A DNA stretch of 60,257 nucleotides from CAJBLF01 sp964430205 (GTDB lineage Bacteria; Patescibacteriota; Gracilibacteria; Absconditabacterales; Absconditicoccaceae). The notes beneath the pieces are model-generated. The model did not search any database and was not told where the DNA came from. It saw only the letters and a list, made by a program, of their open reading frames with translations. Location of the stretch: NCBI GenBank assembly GCA_964430205.1, contig CAYSER010000004.1, forward strand, positions 1 through 60,257. Direction: 5' to 3'. Every line of letters begins with the position of its first letter. Within the stretch, counting starts at the first letter, position 1. The translations under genes and the position numbers were made by a program. Shown here one piece after another: positions 10,113 to 19,989 of the stretch.

Positions 10113-10631
10113 TTACTGTGAATGCGTTGTCAACTCATTGAGGGATCCTATGGATAGATTTTTCTCATTCCCGTCGTTCATAGTCGCTTTCGCTTCGCTT
10201 ACCAATATCTTCTCAGAATCTCCGCTGAATGGCATAAGTATCAAGCTCTGGCTCTTATCTATCTCTTGAATAGGTGTGGCATGGATCTGGATCGTAGTTT
10301 CGTCTGGTTGCGCTACTGACCATGTCGCTTGTCCACTGAGATCGTGTATATTTGGAACTATATTCTCCTTATCGAAGATAACCATGAAATCTATCTTTGC
10401 AGGAGTATCTGATTGTTCTGAGAGGAAAATATCAACATATCCGCTATCGGTCTTGTATGCGATATCCCATCATTTCTCCGCTATGAATGCTTTTTCCTGT
10501 AGAGATAACACGCTTGCTGCGAAGAAATCAGGATTCTTGATTATGAAAAATATCCCAAATGCCAACAAAATAGCCCCGATCGTGATGATGAGGTTCTGTT
10601 TTCGGTCGCCAAGCCGAGTATCTTTGACCAT
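10113..10631 (-). CDS. Membrane protein with extracytoplasmic beta-rich domain
   Basis: This 172-residue protein has an N-terminal TM helix (NLIITIGAILLAFGIFFII), then a beta-rich, cohesin-like extracytoplasmic part (AKIDFMVIFDKENIVP, LSGQATWSVAQPDETTIQIH). A GGAGG ribosome site precedes ATG 10631, supporting that start. One UGA gives EKGWDIAYKTDSGYV. The PxxIDFxVxFD..N pattern recalls cohesin-like surface domains. It sits just upstream of the Ig-like surface gene. Function unknown; a surface-assembly role is inferred. Confidence 0.65.
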
Positions 10632-10744
10632 TTTTCCTCCAATCAGATAAAATTCTCACGTATTCCGATATCCATGAAATTAGTACGCTTTTTGGTGATA
10701 AAATCAACTGTATTTGGTCCGAAGGCTTTGTGTTTGAGGCGCTC

Positions 10745-12127
10745 TTATCCTACCTCGACCTGATCTTTGAGATTCGGGATCTCGCAGATGAATCCCATTG
10801 CCTCCAATCTGGATTTCAATGCCGTCTGCGCGGTGCCTTCGCCATGGACGATAAAGGTTTTTTTCGGCGGATGCGTGAATCCTTTCGCTCGTCTTATGAG
10901 CTGATCTGCGTCCGCATGTCATGAAAATCCATCTATCTTTTTGACTTCCGCTTTCACTTCAACCTCTATCCCCATCATCTTCACTTTTTTCTCTCATTCG
11001 AGGATGTATCTGCCCAGTGTCCCGGATGCCTGATATCACACGAAAAGCACCGTGTTTTTAGGATCCCACAATCCTCGTTTGAGATGATGGGTGATCCTTC
11101 CTGCTGTACACATGCCGTTTCCTGCGATGATGATGCAAGGGTCCTTATATGTGTTGAGCTTCATCGAATCCTGTACGCTTTCCGAATATTCCAATTGCTC
11201 AAAATCGAATGGGTGCGGGTATTTCTTCGTCGCTTCTTCGTCGAACACTTCTGTATGTTTCCTGAATATCGCCGTGGCTTTGATCGAAAGCGGGCTGTCC
11301 AAGAAAATCTTCTCTGCTGGAAAGCTTCCTTCCTTGATGATGATATTGTAGAAATAGAGCAGTTCCTGTGTCCTCTCAACCGAAAACGATGGGATCAGGA
11401 GCCTTCCTCATTTCTCGAAGGTTTCGTTCGTATATTGGATGAGTAGGCTTTGCGTGTCTGCCGTGTTCTCATGTTTTCTATCGCCATAAGTGGATTCGAT
11501 GAACAGATAGTCCGCTTCTTCGATAAGCGTTGGGTCTTGGACGATAGGGGTATCTCGTTGTCCAATATCTCATGAAAATACGAGTTTTGTCGTCTTACCT
11601 CCCTCTTTTATGAAAATTTCGATGTTCGATGATCCTAAGATATGTCCAGCGTCGTTGAATCTTGCCTCGATGGTGTCCGTGATGTGGTTGATCTTCCCAT
11701 ATTCCACAGGGGTGAATAGCTTCATGCATGCTTTGGCCTCTTCCTGCGTATAGAGCGGGAATCTCGGCTTCTGTCCGATTCTCATCCTTCTCTTATTTTC
11801 CTGTTCGATGTTCTTCTCCTGGATCTCCGCACTGTCTTCTAGGATGATGTTGCAGACATCTATCGTCGCTGGTGTCGTATATATTTTCCCTTCGAATCAT
11901 TGCTTGTGGAGTTTGGGAATCAGTCAGCAGTGATCGATGTGTGCATGGGTGAGTAGGACGAAATCGATCTGTTTCGGATCGAAGATGAATGGTTCATAAT
12001 TGAGCCTTATCACTTCTTTTGGTCATTGGAACATGCCGCAGTCCACCAGAAATCTCGTGGTTCCTGTATCGATGAGATAGCATGATCAGGTCACGATCTT
12101 GGCTGCTCAACAGAAGGTCACTTTCAT
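10745..12127 (-). CDS. Beta-CASP metallo-beta-lactamase ribonuclease (CPSF73/TTHA0252-like)
   Basis: This 460-residue cytoplasmic enzyme belongs to the RNA-processing branch of the metallo-beta-lactamase fold. Motifs in order are HAHIDHCGLIP near residue 60, NDAGHILGSSNIEI, FSGDIG, ESTYGDR, then beta-CASP GRLLIPSFSVERTQE, CIIIAGNGMCTAGRI, FSGHADADQL and the terminal FIVHGE. At least eight UGA codons fall on conserved glycines, including those of HIDHCG, FSGDIG and FSGHAD, which is strong evidence for the recoding. The length matches stand-alone bacterial and archaeal CPSF-like nucleases rather than RNase J (about 550). Likely substrate is RNA. Confidence 0.92.
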
Positions 12128-12194
12128 AGGGTTGATTATGGATAAATCGCTATGGTCAATTATACTCATAATCGCTTATTACGCAAATGTTCCT

Positions 12195-13874
12195 TTATTG
12201 ATAGACACTCGCGTTTATCGTTCAGGTCGAGATCATTATCTTGCCTGGATATTGATAATCTATCAGTAGGTATCCTCATGATCTTGTCGCCACCGGCTCC
12301 TTCATATCGAACAGGAAATTTCCCAGGCTATAGATGATCGGCTTGCCTTGATATCGCCCTATATCCTGGATAACATGCGGGTGATGTCCGATGATGATAT
12401 CCGCACCACAATCGATGAGCTGTCTTCCCAGACTCTCTTGTTCTGCACTATGTGTGGTCTCATACTCCCTTCCTCGATGAACGGATACCATATTGACGTA
12501 TCCCTCTTGCTTATTCTGCTTGAGCGTATCGCAATATCCTGTGAACAGTTTTCTCGTTGTGACGGTAAAATCGAATCATTGTCGGGCGACCTTGATTCAA
12601 CGGATGCTTGTTTTCCATAGGTAGTTCTTCTCGAAATACGCGTTCCTGACATATCCCATATAATTCAATCCGTTTTTTTTGATGTTCTCTATTGTCGCTT
12701 GATGCGCAGCTATGCCTCCATCGAGGCTATGATTGTTCGCTACGTTTGCAATGGTGAACCCCAATTGCTTGAGATAGCCTAGGATCGATGCATTTGAGCA
12801 GAAATTTACTTCTTTGCCTGATCTCTGGCATATCGATGCGTCGTCGACCATGGGTGTTTCTAGATTGAATCACACATAATCGATACCGAAAAGTTTCCTA
12901 TGTTGATAGGAAGTGAGGGATAATGCGGTATTCCCTTGCTGGTAGAATGGTCGGAATTGTCTCTTGATCGCTTGTTCTCACGAGAGTATCTTGGTTACTT
13001 GCCTATCGAAGATCAGGTCGCCGAAAAAAGCCACGGTGAATCCATTGGCTTCTTCTTTCCCTGATGCGTAATAGATGAATTGCCTTGACGTATTGCCGGT
13101 GCCTAAATTTTTTCCAAAAATCTCACTGCTGCTGTCCCTGAGGAACAATCTCGGGTATTGACCGTTTTGCTGAGCAAGCGTATTCGTGATATAGAGACAG
13201 CTCGGACAATCGACTTCCATTGCGCTGTACGATGCCGCCTTTTTTGCATTATTGAGGGTATAGAGACTCTTCCTATCATGCAGTTTCGCGAAATCCTCGT
13301 CTACATAGTGCGAAAAATCCGTGGACGCGAGGATCAAGATCTTCCCTACAAATGCATATCAGCTGAGCATCTCGATAAGTTCTGTATCGCCTATGAATTT
13401 CCTCGGTTTGACGACAATGGGGTAGAGAACAGCTTGCGGAAATGTCTCTTTGATGAAATGAAAATGCTCACCCAATCCGTGTTCATTCGTATCTTTATTG
13501 AGACAGCCGCTCGTCTTGGTCGAAGGTAGCGCTTTTGCTTTCACGCAATCCCCTTGGTAACAGAAACTTTCCGTGTCTTTGCAGAGCATGTCTATATCGT
13601 TGTCGCTTGCATCGAAATGATCGGGGCTGATGAGGACAATATTCAGATGCTCTTTATCTCTTACCGTATATGTTCTCTTGAGGAATGTATAAAAGTCCGC
13701 TAGCTTTTCCGGTTGCAATGCGAAATGCGGAACTATGGCAAAATATTCCTGTTGGGTATTCCCCATACCTACACCGTTCTCTTTTGCCTCTCCGAAAATC
13801 CGTGCGAGAATGCTTATCAGGATCATGATTATCAGTATCAGTGTCTGTCGTCTATTCGGTCTTTTTCTTTTCAT
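12195..13874 (-). CDS. MEMO-family / CapA-family fusion protein
   Basis: The 559-residue protein has an N-terminal TM segment (LILIIMILISILARIFG). Residues about 40-265 form a MEMO (AmmeMemoRadiSam B)-like domain with IVPHFAL, LISPDHFD, NEHGLGEHFHFIKETFPQA and LILASTDFSHYVDEDFA. Residues about 282-555 form a CapA-like metallophosphatase fold with FFGDLIFDR, YVCFNLETPM, ANVANNHSLDGG, and GADIIIGHHPHVIQDIGRY followed by PIIYSLGNFLFD. CapA proteins act in poly-gamma-glutamate or other envelope anionic polymer pathways; MEMO domains are metal-binding and poorly understood. Being membrane-tethered, it probably acts outside the cell. UGA codons are glycine throughout and it ends in TAA. It may be cotranscribed with the lipoprotein gene 9 bases upstream. 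Confidence 0.85.
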
Positions 13875-13883
13875 CGGTATGTC

Positions 13884-16484
13884 TTAGTGAGTAATTGCTT
13901 GCATGAGCTCATGAAAAGGCAATGACATGATGGTTTTCTCTGTCGTTCCTGAGAGCGCGTCGTACGTATTTTGTCGATCCTGATCCGTGTATCTTCCTCC
14001 ACCGACCGGTTTGAAAGATGCTTGTTGCTCATAGAATTCATACTGGCTGAAGACTGGTCCTATCGCAATTCTTGAGCCATTTACATCATTGATCATCATC
14101 GCCATCAGATACGGTCTTCCCACCGCCTCATACAGCGGTCCATATTTGCCTGATGTGAAGATATCCGCTATGATGGATCATCTTTTCTCTTTTTGTAATG
14201 CATATCCGAAAAGCTTGGTCGGTGTCGTGATGGAGTATAATTCACTTCGTGATAATCTCAGTTTGTCGAAATCCGCATCATCGATCTTTTGGTTCTGCGT
14301 CTGCGCCAACGCTATTTTCCTGACCAGCTGAAGATATGCTGAGAACTCCCTATATTGATCTCCGGTAAAGAATCTATTGGTGTCTTGTGTGAGCGTTATG
14401 AGCTGATCGATGAGATCCAGATTGGCTTCAATGTATCACTTAGGCACGGGTAATGCAGGCGGGTCGATGGATCGTACACAAGGTCATTCCCCTGCGCCTC
14501 CCATTTCCGCATATGCCTGTTTGACGTACAATAAGGTGTCATGCTTAAGCTCCGTATAACTGCCTAGATAAGTGGTGAGCAATTTATTCTGATACCAGGG
14601 ATCTTCCATGAAGTAGGGTGCATTGTTCCCTCAGCTGATGAAGAGGGTAGCTAGGATATCGAGCCATGTATGATATGTGGTCGTCCCGAAATCGAATTTG
14701 GTCAGAATATCGTTTTTTGAGACCTCTCATTTCACCTTATCGTATCCTGCTATCTGTTCCGGCGTTATCTCAAATGCGCTTTGATTTTTCTCCAATCGCA
14801 GTTTAGCGAACTTTTGTGTGATAGGCATATTTATCAGATTGTCTGCGACCATCAATGCGCTTTGCACTCGTGGCTTCTCTGCTCATTCCTTCTCTGCCGA
14901 ACCTGCAGTGAACTGATCGAAGAACCGGCTATCGATCGTGAATTTCTCACCGAAGAAAATGAATCCTGCTGTCATGTCTTTGGCTTTCTGTTCCGTAGTA
15001 TCTCCGATTCCGGGTGTCGTATACGATACCGACATGATCCTTTGTGGTCTGAGCGTGAGGAGCTTCTGTTGTGTATCATCATCAATCCCTTTGAGAATCA
15101 TATCATCCGACGTCCGTTGTTGATCCGCTATGAATCTCTGTATATCATTGATGTTCACATCATCGTCTTCTCCGATCAACCTCTGGATGAAATTGTAGAA
15201 TGCCGTAAACTGTTTCAGGTCCTTGTCTTTGATATTGTTGACCATGAGTAGCGATGATCATGCTATCGTCTTGTCAGCAAAGAACAGTTTTTCCCTCATC
15301 AATCGTTTCATGGCCATGAAGTACGTCTTGAGCAATGCATCTGTCGTGTAATGTGCTCTTGGCTTGAATTGTGTGAAATCGAATTTCAATGAGTCGAATC
15401 ATGAAAAATTTTGTGTCAGATCAGGGGAAAATGTCTCGAGAAGGATGTTCCTGCCCTGACTATTGTCTGCTTTGAGTATCTCATCGATAGTCGCTTTTGC
15501 TGATGCCTGATACGTAGGCGCCAATTCCGCGAATATCGTCCTCTCTCTTTCCTCGATCATCTGTTTGATCTGTCCATCAGAGAGATCACTCGATTCGGGA
15601 TTATCGTTCATGGTTGCTGTCATCTTGTCGATCATTTCGTCGTTTGGCGTCAGGAGTGTATACGGTATAGACCGATATGCTGCGAGGAATTCGTAATATT
15701 TTTTCAATTCCTTATTGTTTGTCGTCTTCGTAAGGGTAGTGAATCTTTCGAATAATGATTTGGAAAGGTCTGTGATCATAGGCCTTGCTGCCGATTCTTC
15801 GTAATATTTCAGCGAATTATCGAAAAGCCTGTGATAGACATGCAGAAGCAAATCGCTGGTAACCAACATAGTGTTATAAGGATATCTCTTGTACGGTGCT
15901 TCTGTTCATCATATCTTTTCATAGTTATCTTCCCATTCATCTCCTTCTCCGCCTGGAGTTGTACCATCTCCTTCATAGGATGTCTGCATTTCCATATCAT
16001 CAATGAATCAGCTGTTTGCTTTCATGATCATCCATCCATGTTGAGCCAGGAAATCTCTCTGTGATTGCGAAAACTCCAATCACAACCCTTGCCCGTTATA
16101 TTGTCACTGTACATCGAATGTCGCATTGTTCTTGAAATCTCTGAATGGAACGCTTTTCACTATTTTCCCGTTTTCTGCGCTAATGAGATCGAATCATCAG
16201 CTGGAACATTGCTCTTGGTATATCGGATCCGAAAGATCTGCCCCTGTCACTTGATATGCTATTCTCCATGTATCATGGAATCCATGCTGCAATGCATCTC
16301 GATTCGTCATCCCGCTAAGCTCTGGTTTGACCATTTTCCGTGTATAAGGATGCTTGGTGACACTATTGCTTATCAACGAGAAGGTGCTAGTGTTTTGGGC
16401 ATCTTCCGTTACCGTTTTCTTTTCGCATCCTCCGATGATAGGTATCATCATCATGATCGGTATGGCGATAAGGAGTTTTTTCAT
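13884..16484 (-). CDS. DUF3160-like lipoprotein
   Basis: The 866-residue protein starts with a signal peptide and lipobox (PIIGGCEKK; Cys at about residue 20). The body is alpha-helical with the pattern VTSDLLLHVYHRLFDNSL, then LAAYRSIPYTLL and AELAPTYQAS, which fits the DUF3160 family. The C-terminal part includes GRPYLMAMMINDVNGSRIA and VGGGRYTDQDR. DUF3160 proteins are large, secreted and functionally uncharacterised. More than ten UGA codons are glycine. It precedes the MEMO-CapA gene by 9 bases, suggesting a two-gene envelope operon. Confidence 0.8.
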
Positions 16485-16537
16485 GAATTCTTAGGGAGAA
16501 GAAATAAAAAATCAGAAATACTATTTTTTGATGGGTA

Positions 16538-16684
16538 TTATTTCCGCTCATTCACGCATTCCTTCAGGTAATTATTTTCCGTTCACACGATATCCGTGTG
16601 AATCGCAGATGGGTAATTTTGAGCTTCTGGCTCTTTCCATTGTAAATCTTTGGTCAAGATATCCAAATCCTTCTTAGAAAGCAA
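16538..16684 (-). CDS. Possible small ORF upstream of the lipoprotein gene
   Basis: With UGA=Gly a 48-codon frame runs from a TTG (16684) to TAA (16538-16540). It gives a hydrophilic peptide with LSKKDLDILTKDLQWKEPEA and YLKECVNERK. A promoter-like TTGACT...TATAGT lies upstream. It lacks an ATG and overlaps the region before the histidine kinase, so support is weak. It may be only leader sequence of the lipoprotein operon. Confidence 0.25.
16582..16602. promoter_or_regulatory. Perfect 8-bp inverted repeat
   Basis: TTCACACG-ATATC-CGTGTGAA lies between the divergent lipoprotein and histidine-kinase genes. It could be an operator or an RNA hairpin. There is no T-run, so it is not a terminator. 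Confidence 0.4.
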
Positions 16685-16766
16685 GGGTTTCTTATCTCTT
16701 TTTTCGTCTTGTTTTTCCCTATCAATTATATATACTATATATCATAAAAACAAAAAGTCAAATATA

Positions 16767-18404
16767 ATGATTATGAAGAGAAAATTCTTAACATTGCAAA
16801 TTAAGATTATGCTTGCGATAGTGTTTGTCGCATTAGCTTTTTGTGCCGTCTTTCTGTTTCTCTATATCTCAAAGAATGAGCGAGAGGATCAGATGAAAGA
16901 GATGATCATATCAACGAATCTCAAGGCCATCCATAGTACGTTGAACAATAATGTCTCTTTTCAGAGACGCATCGTCGATGATTATGCAACCTGGGACGCC
17001 ATGCATAGGTATGTCCAGCAGCACGATATGAAACATCTCCGATTAAATGGTCAATTTATTATGGAGAACTATCATCAGGACTATGTCGCCATATTCGATG
17101 CTGAAGGGAATTGCCTTTTCGGATTGTTAGATGGAAGGCCTCTTTTCTCGTCTATGTCTGTCAATAAATTGAACGGTGATAAGGGTGATTTCTTTCTCTA
17201 TGAAGACACAATGCTTATCCATGTTACGTGGTCAAGGATGTGTGATTTTTCTTCTGCTGCTGATCCTGCATCGTGCGGGTATATCTTCATCGGCAAACGA
17301 TGGGATACCGCTCTTCTTGCTTCTTTGAGCACTACGACCGGACTTCAGCTCTCTATCAGCTATCCTGGCGATACGTTAGATTCAGCTCTTGAGGTCGGAT
17401 ATGATCTGAGGGGGATTGATAACCAGATCCTCGCGTCTCTGTATTATGTGCCGGATGATTTCATTGATCAACTGCACGCGAAAGGCGAGTCACTCTTCGT
17501 GATCGTTCTGATAGCTGTTCCCCTTATCCTCCTTGCATTCTGGTTCATTATCAGAGGATATGTGATGCGACCGATCAGCATGATTATGAGGTTTTTGCAC
17601 ACTGATGACGAAACTCACTTGCAACCCATCAAACTGAGTGCTATCTCTGATGAATGGGGTTCTGTCGCGTCATTGATTGAAGAACATCATAAGGATGCTA
17701 AGCAGCTCCATCAACTGCTGGCGACCAAAGATAAGTTCTTTGATCTTGTCGCCCATGATATGCGCTCTCCTTTCAATGGTATCTTAGGTTTCGCTGATTT
17801 ACTCATCGAGGAGGATGAAATCATGGATCCCAAAGACCGAAAGACGTATCTCAGGTATATCCAGCAAGCAGGAAAGACTGCCGTCAATCTGCTCTCCATG
17901 TTCCAAGAATGGGCGCGATTGCAGACTGGCAGGTGGGTCCCTGATCCTCATGCGTTTCTGATCCATAAACTTGTGAAAAGCGTCGTGCTTTTCCATCAGG
18001 CAAATGCATTGAGCAATCACATCAATCTTTCATCGGATGTCGATGTATCGCTCTCCGCATATGCTGATGATCATATGATCGAGACGGTGATACGGAATCT
18101 TGTCTCCAATGCCATCAAGTTCACTCCTGCTGAAGGGCAGGTGACGATATGCGCTAAGAAACATGATGATGCCATCCTTGTGACGGTCAGTGATACCGGC
18201 AAAGGCATGAGTCCGGATCTAGTCAAATCACTCTTCAAAGTCGGAGAGAATGTGGTTTCGGCAGATGTGTCGGGCAATGTCGGGACGGGACTTGGGTTGC
18301 TGCTCTGTCATGAGCTGGTGACCCAAAATGGCGGTGCTATCTGGGTGGAAAGTGAGCTCGGAAAAGGCTCTCAATTCCACTTCACGGTGCCTCTTGAAAA
18401 ATAA
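16767..18404 (+). CDS. Membrane sensor histidine kinase with CHASE4 domain
   Basis: The 545-residue kinase has TM1 (IMLAIVFVALAFCAVFLFLY) and an extracytoplasmic CHASE4-like sensor with FQRRIVDDYATWDAMHRYV. TM2 follows (SLFVIVLIAVPLILLAFWFI), then a HAMP-like linker, HisKA with the phospho-acceptor in LVAHDMRSPFNGILGFADLL, and HATPase_c (NLVSNAIKFTP, SDTGKGM, GTGLGLLLCHELV). No response regulator is adjacent. There is not one in-frame UGA in 545 codons, unlike most neighbours, which suggests transfer from a standard-code donor. The frame stays open up to 16650, but the AT-rich promoter-like DNA before 16767 favours this start; ATG 16773 is also possible. Confidence 0.9.
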   Translation: MIMKRKFLTLQIKIMLAIVFVALAFCAVFLFLYISKNEREDQMKEMIISTNLKAIHSTLNNNVSFQRRIVDDYATWDAMHRYVQQHDMKHLRLNGQFIMENYHQDYVAIFDAEGNCLFGLLDGRPLFSSMSVNKLNGDKGDFFLYEDTMLIHVTWSRMCDFSSAADPASCGYIFIGKRWDTALLASLSTTTGLQLSISYPGDTLDSALEVGYDLRGIDNQILASLYYVPDDFIDQLHAKGESLFVIVLIAVPLILLAFWFIIRGYVMRPISMIMRFLHTDDETHLQPIKLSAISDEWGSVASLIEEHHKDAKQLHQLLATKDKFFDLVAHDMRSPFNGILGFADLLIEEDEIMDPKDRKTYLRYIQQAGKTAVNLLSMFQEWARLQTGRWVPDPHAFLIHKLVKSVVLFHQANALSNHINLSSDVDVSLSAYADDHMIETVIRNLVSNAIKFTPAEGQVTICAKKHDDAILVTVSDTGKGMSPDLVKSLFKVGENVVSADVSGNVGTGLGLLLCHELVTQNGGAIWVESELGKGSQFHFTVPLEK

Positions 18405-18424
18405 AATGAGTATCTATTATCTCT

Positions 18425-18454
18425 ACGCTCCATGTATCATGGGGCGTTTTTTTT
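18425..18454 (+). terminator. Terminator of the histidine-kinase gene
   Basis: ACGCTCCATG-TAT-CATGGGGCGT forms a 10-bp stem with one G-U pair, followed by eight T. Confidence 0.9.
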
Positions 18455-18459
18455 GTTCT

Positions 18460-19044
18460 CTAAAAAATCTTGATATCTACGATCTTGTATCTGAATGAGA
18501 GAATTATGAAGATCGCATATGCCGCCATAAATCCTCCCACGAATCGTAATGGCGCTATGAATTGCGCTATGGCTAGGAGGATTATGAAGAGGAGTATCCC
18601 TATGATCCCTATCTTGAGGTTATTCCTGAGTTCTCTTTCCATGCTCTTGATTCTCTTCTTGTCTTCATTCCTTCGTTTGCCTACATAGAGCCGAATGATT
18701 GTCCGTATGAAGTCCACTACCAACAATGCGAGCAAGAAGTATGTCGTATTCACTGTATCATATCCACGAGCCATGAGAACGATATATTCTATGAGGATCA
18801 ATTGGATGATGCCTATCACGATATCCAATCCGGAATCCGTCACTTCTTTGTCGAATGCATCATCACAGGATTTGAAGATCAGCCGTCGATGGATCAATAT
18901 GATGAGACTGAAAAGATAGAAGACGAAATGCCATGGATCCTTGATATCCAAGAAAGAGTCGATGCTATAGAAAAGAATCAATCCGAAAAGCGTATCGAAG
19001 AGTACGCTTGAAAATTCGATCTGCTGTCCTTTCGTTACTTGCAT
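18460..19044 (-). CDS. Polytopic membrane protein
   Basis: This 194-residue protein has about six hydrophobic segments (SVLFDTLFGLILFYSID, FVFYLFSLIILIHR, DIVIGIIQLILIEYIVLM, YFLLALLVVDFIRTIIRL, IGIIGILLFIILLAIAQF, MAAYAIFIILSF). A charged cytoplasmic loop KRRNEDKKRIKSMEREL separates the fourth and fifth. No UGA codons occur. It starts 10 bases after the stop of the truncated ORF at 19054. The family is not recognised; a channel or scaffold role would be guesswork. Confidence 0.65.
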   Translation of the reverse strand: MQVTKGQQIEFSSVLFDTLFGLILFYSIDSFLDIKDPWHFVFYLFSLIILIHRRLIFKSCDDAFDKEVTDSGLDIVIGIIQLILIEYIVLMARGYDTVNTTYFLLALLVVDFIRTIIRLYVGKRRNEDKKRIKSMERELRNNLKIGIIGILLFIILLAIAQFIAPLRFVGGFMAAYAIFIILSFRYKIVDIKIF

Positions 19045-19053
19045 GATGGGTGA

Positions 19054-19194
19054 TTATATGATAAAGGGAATATGAAAAAACGTCGGAAGAGAATCTTTGA
19101 TGAATTTTTTATTCTCCCAACTTAATGTTTTTTTGTCCCATTTCTCTGGTTTGAATTCAGGACAACATTCCGGGTTTTGTATCTTGTGTCCCAT
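19054..19194 (-). pseudogene. N-terminal remnant of a CCPxF...W family protein
   Basis: A 46-codon frame starts MGHKIQNPECCPEFKPEKWD and continues WENKKFIKDSLPTFFHIPF, then stops at TAA. From memory, a conserved small-protein family of about 150 residues begins with this CCPxFxPxxWD...W..K.F.KD pattern, so this looks like a truncated copy. The break falls where the family would continue after the HIP motif, and the next gene begins 10 bases on. It could instead be a real mini-protein; the two adjacent Cys would suit metal or redox binding. Confidence 0.4.
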
Positions 19195-19390
19195 ATTATT
19201 TCTTTTGATGGATTAAAAACATTATACATTAATCGTTTTCTGTAGCGAAGTGGAAGAACATACTATTCTTATTCACTGTTAGAGAAATATTTTTTGAGTT
19301 CTGTATATGATCGGACATGTGATCCGATCTTTCTTTGAAATGTAGTCTTTCCTTGTCTGTTTTCAAGTTTGCGAGGAAAACTAATTTTTA

Positions 19391-19421
19391 AAAAAATGCC
19401 GCCTCGAATTCGAGTGGCATT
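19391..19421 (-). terminator. Terminator of the 19448-19732 gene
   Basis: On the minus strand AATGCC and GGCATT flank the palindromic core CTCGAATTCGAG, and a T-run follows. Confidence 0.8.
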
Positions 19422-19447
19422 CAATTCCTTCATGAATTTAGTGATTC

Positions 19448-19732
19448 TTACGTTTTTCTTTTTGCTTCTTCCAGTATTGCTTCATTTTTTTTAATGGCTT
19501 TCAAGGTCATTATTACAGTAATTACCTGGATAATGAGTATCATGACAGCCAGTATGCCGCCAATGATAAAAGCAGTACTTTTGTCTACAAAATTTTCCCC
19601 TTTAATAATGTAGACAAGATACCATAAGCATAGAATAACTGCAAGAATCGAATTAAATATGGACAATCTGCATCTGATCATAGATTGTTTTAGCATCTTT
19701 TCTGTCGTGCTCGACATTTCTGAAGCATCCAT
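19448..19732 (-). CDS. Small two-helix membrane protein
   Basis: This 94-residue protein has two TM helices (FNSILAVILCLWYLVYII and IIGGILAVMILIIQVITVIM) separated by a short loop KGENFVDKST. It has charged ends (EKMLKQSMIRCR and a C-terminal KKNEAILEEAKRKT amphipathic tail). It has its own promoter (19755-19782) and terminator. The family is not recognised. Confidence 0.6.
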   Translation of the reverse strand: MDASEMSSTTEKMLKQSMIRCRLSIFNSILAVILCLWYLVYIIKGENFVDKSTAFIIGGILAVMILIIQVITVIMTLKAIKKNEAILEEAKRKT

Positions 19733-19754
19733 TTTTTCAAGATTTGTTTTGCGT

Positions 19755-19782
19755 ACTATATATATTTTCTATACTAAGTCAA
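19755..19782 (-). promoter_or_regulatory. Sigma-70-type promoter of the 19448-19732 gene
   Basis: On the minus strand TTGACT, a 16-nt spacer and TATAGT lie shortly upstream of the start codon. Confidence 0.6.
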
Positions 19783-19869
19783 CTAATTTTGACTATTTAA
19801 ATTTCCCTTCCATTTTCTTTATTCTCAAGGAAAGATTTGTAGTCTGGATGAGATCATATGTGTTATAAC

Positions 19870-19950
19870 GTCGGGCTTATGAGAAGTTTGCAAAGCAAAT
19901 TTGGGAAATGCCGAGCTGAGGCATTACTCTTATAAGTTAAGTGACCCGAC
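19870..19950. ncRNA. Candidate structured RNA or folded DNA element
   Basis: The segment folds as nested stems. GTCGGG (19870-19875) pairs with CCCGAC (19945-19950), and CTTATGAGA (19876-19884) with TCTTATAAG (19928-19936). These enclose two hairpins: GTTTGC-AAA-GCAAAT (19886-19900) and AATGCC-GAGCTGA-GGCATT (19907-19925). It lies between two minus-strand genes, downstream of the RDD-like gene and upstream of the promoter of the next. I do not recognise a known riboswitch or ribozyme. It might be a leader RNA, an sRNA or a recombination site. Confidence 0.4.
19936..19947 (+). repeat. Left arm of a 12-bp inverted repeat
   Basis: GTTAAGTGACCC matches the reverse complement of 20444-20455 at 11 of 12 positions. 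The two arms bracket the RDD-like gene, like ends of a small mobile cassette. Confidence 0.4.
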
Positions 19951-19989
19951 TGAAAGGAGGAGAGTACACTGAAGCAGAGTAAGTAATTT

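Noticed and set aside
12195..13874. Separate MEMO and CapA genes split by a TGA
   Set aside because: TGA is glycine here, and the linker reads through without a TAA/TAG or an internal start with ribosome site.
16650..16766. N-terminal extension of the histidine kinase to 16650
   Set aside because: The extension lies over AT-rich promoter-like DNA and adds a Ser/Phe-rich stretch unlike a kinase N-terminus.
19860..19960. Integron attC site
   Set aside because: One arm fits the GTTRRRY core but the other end does not pair as attC requires; kept only as an unknown structured element.
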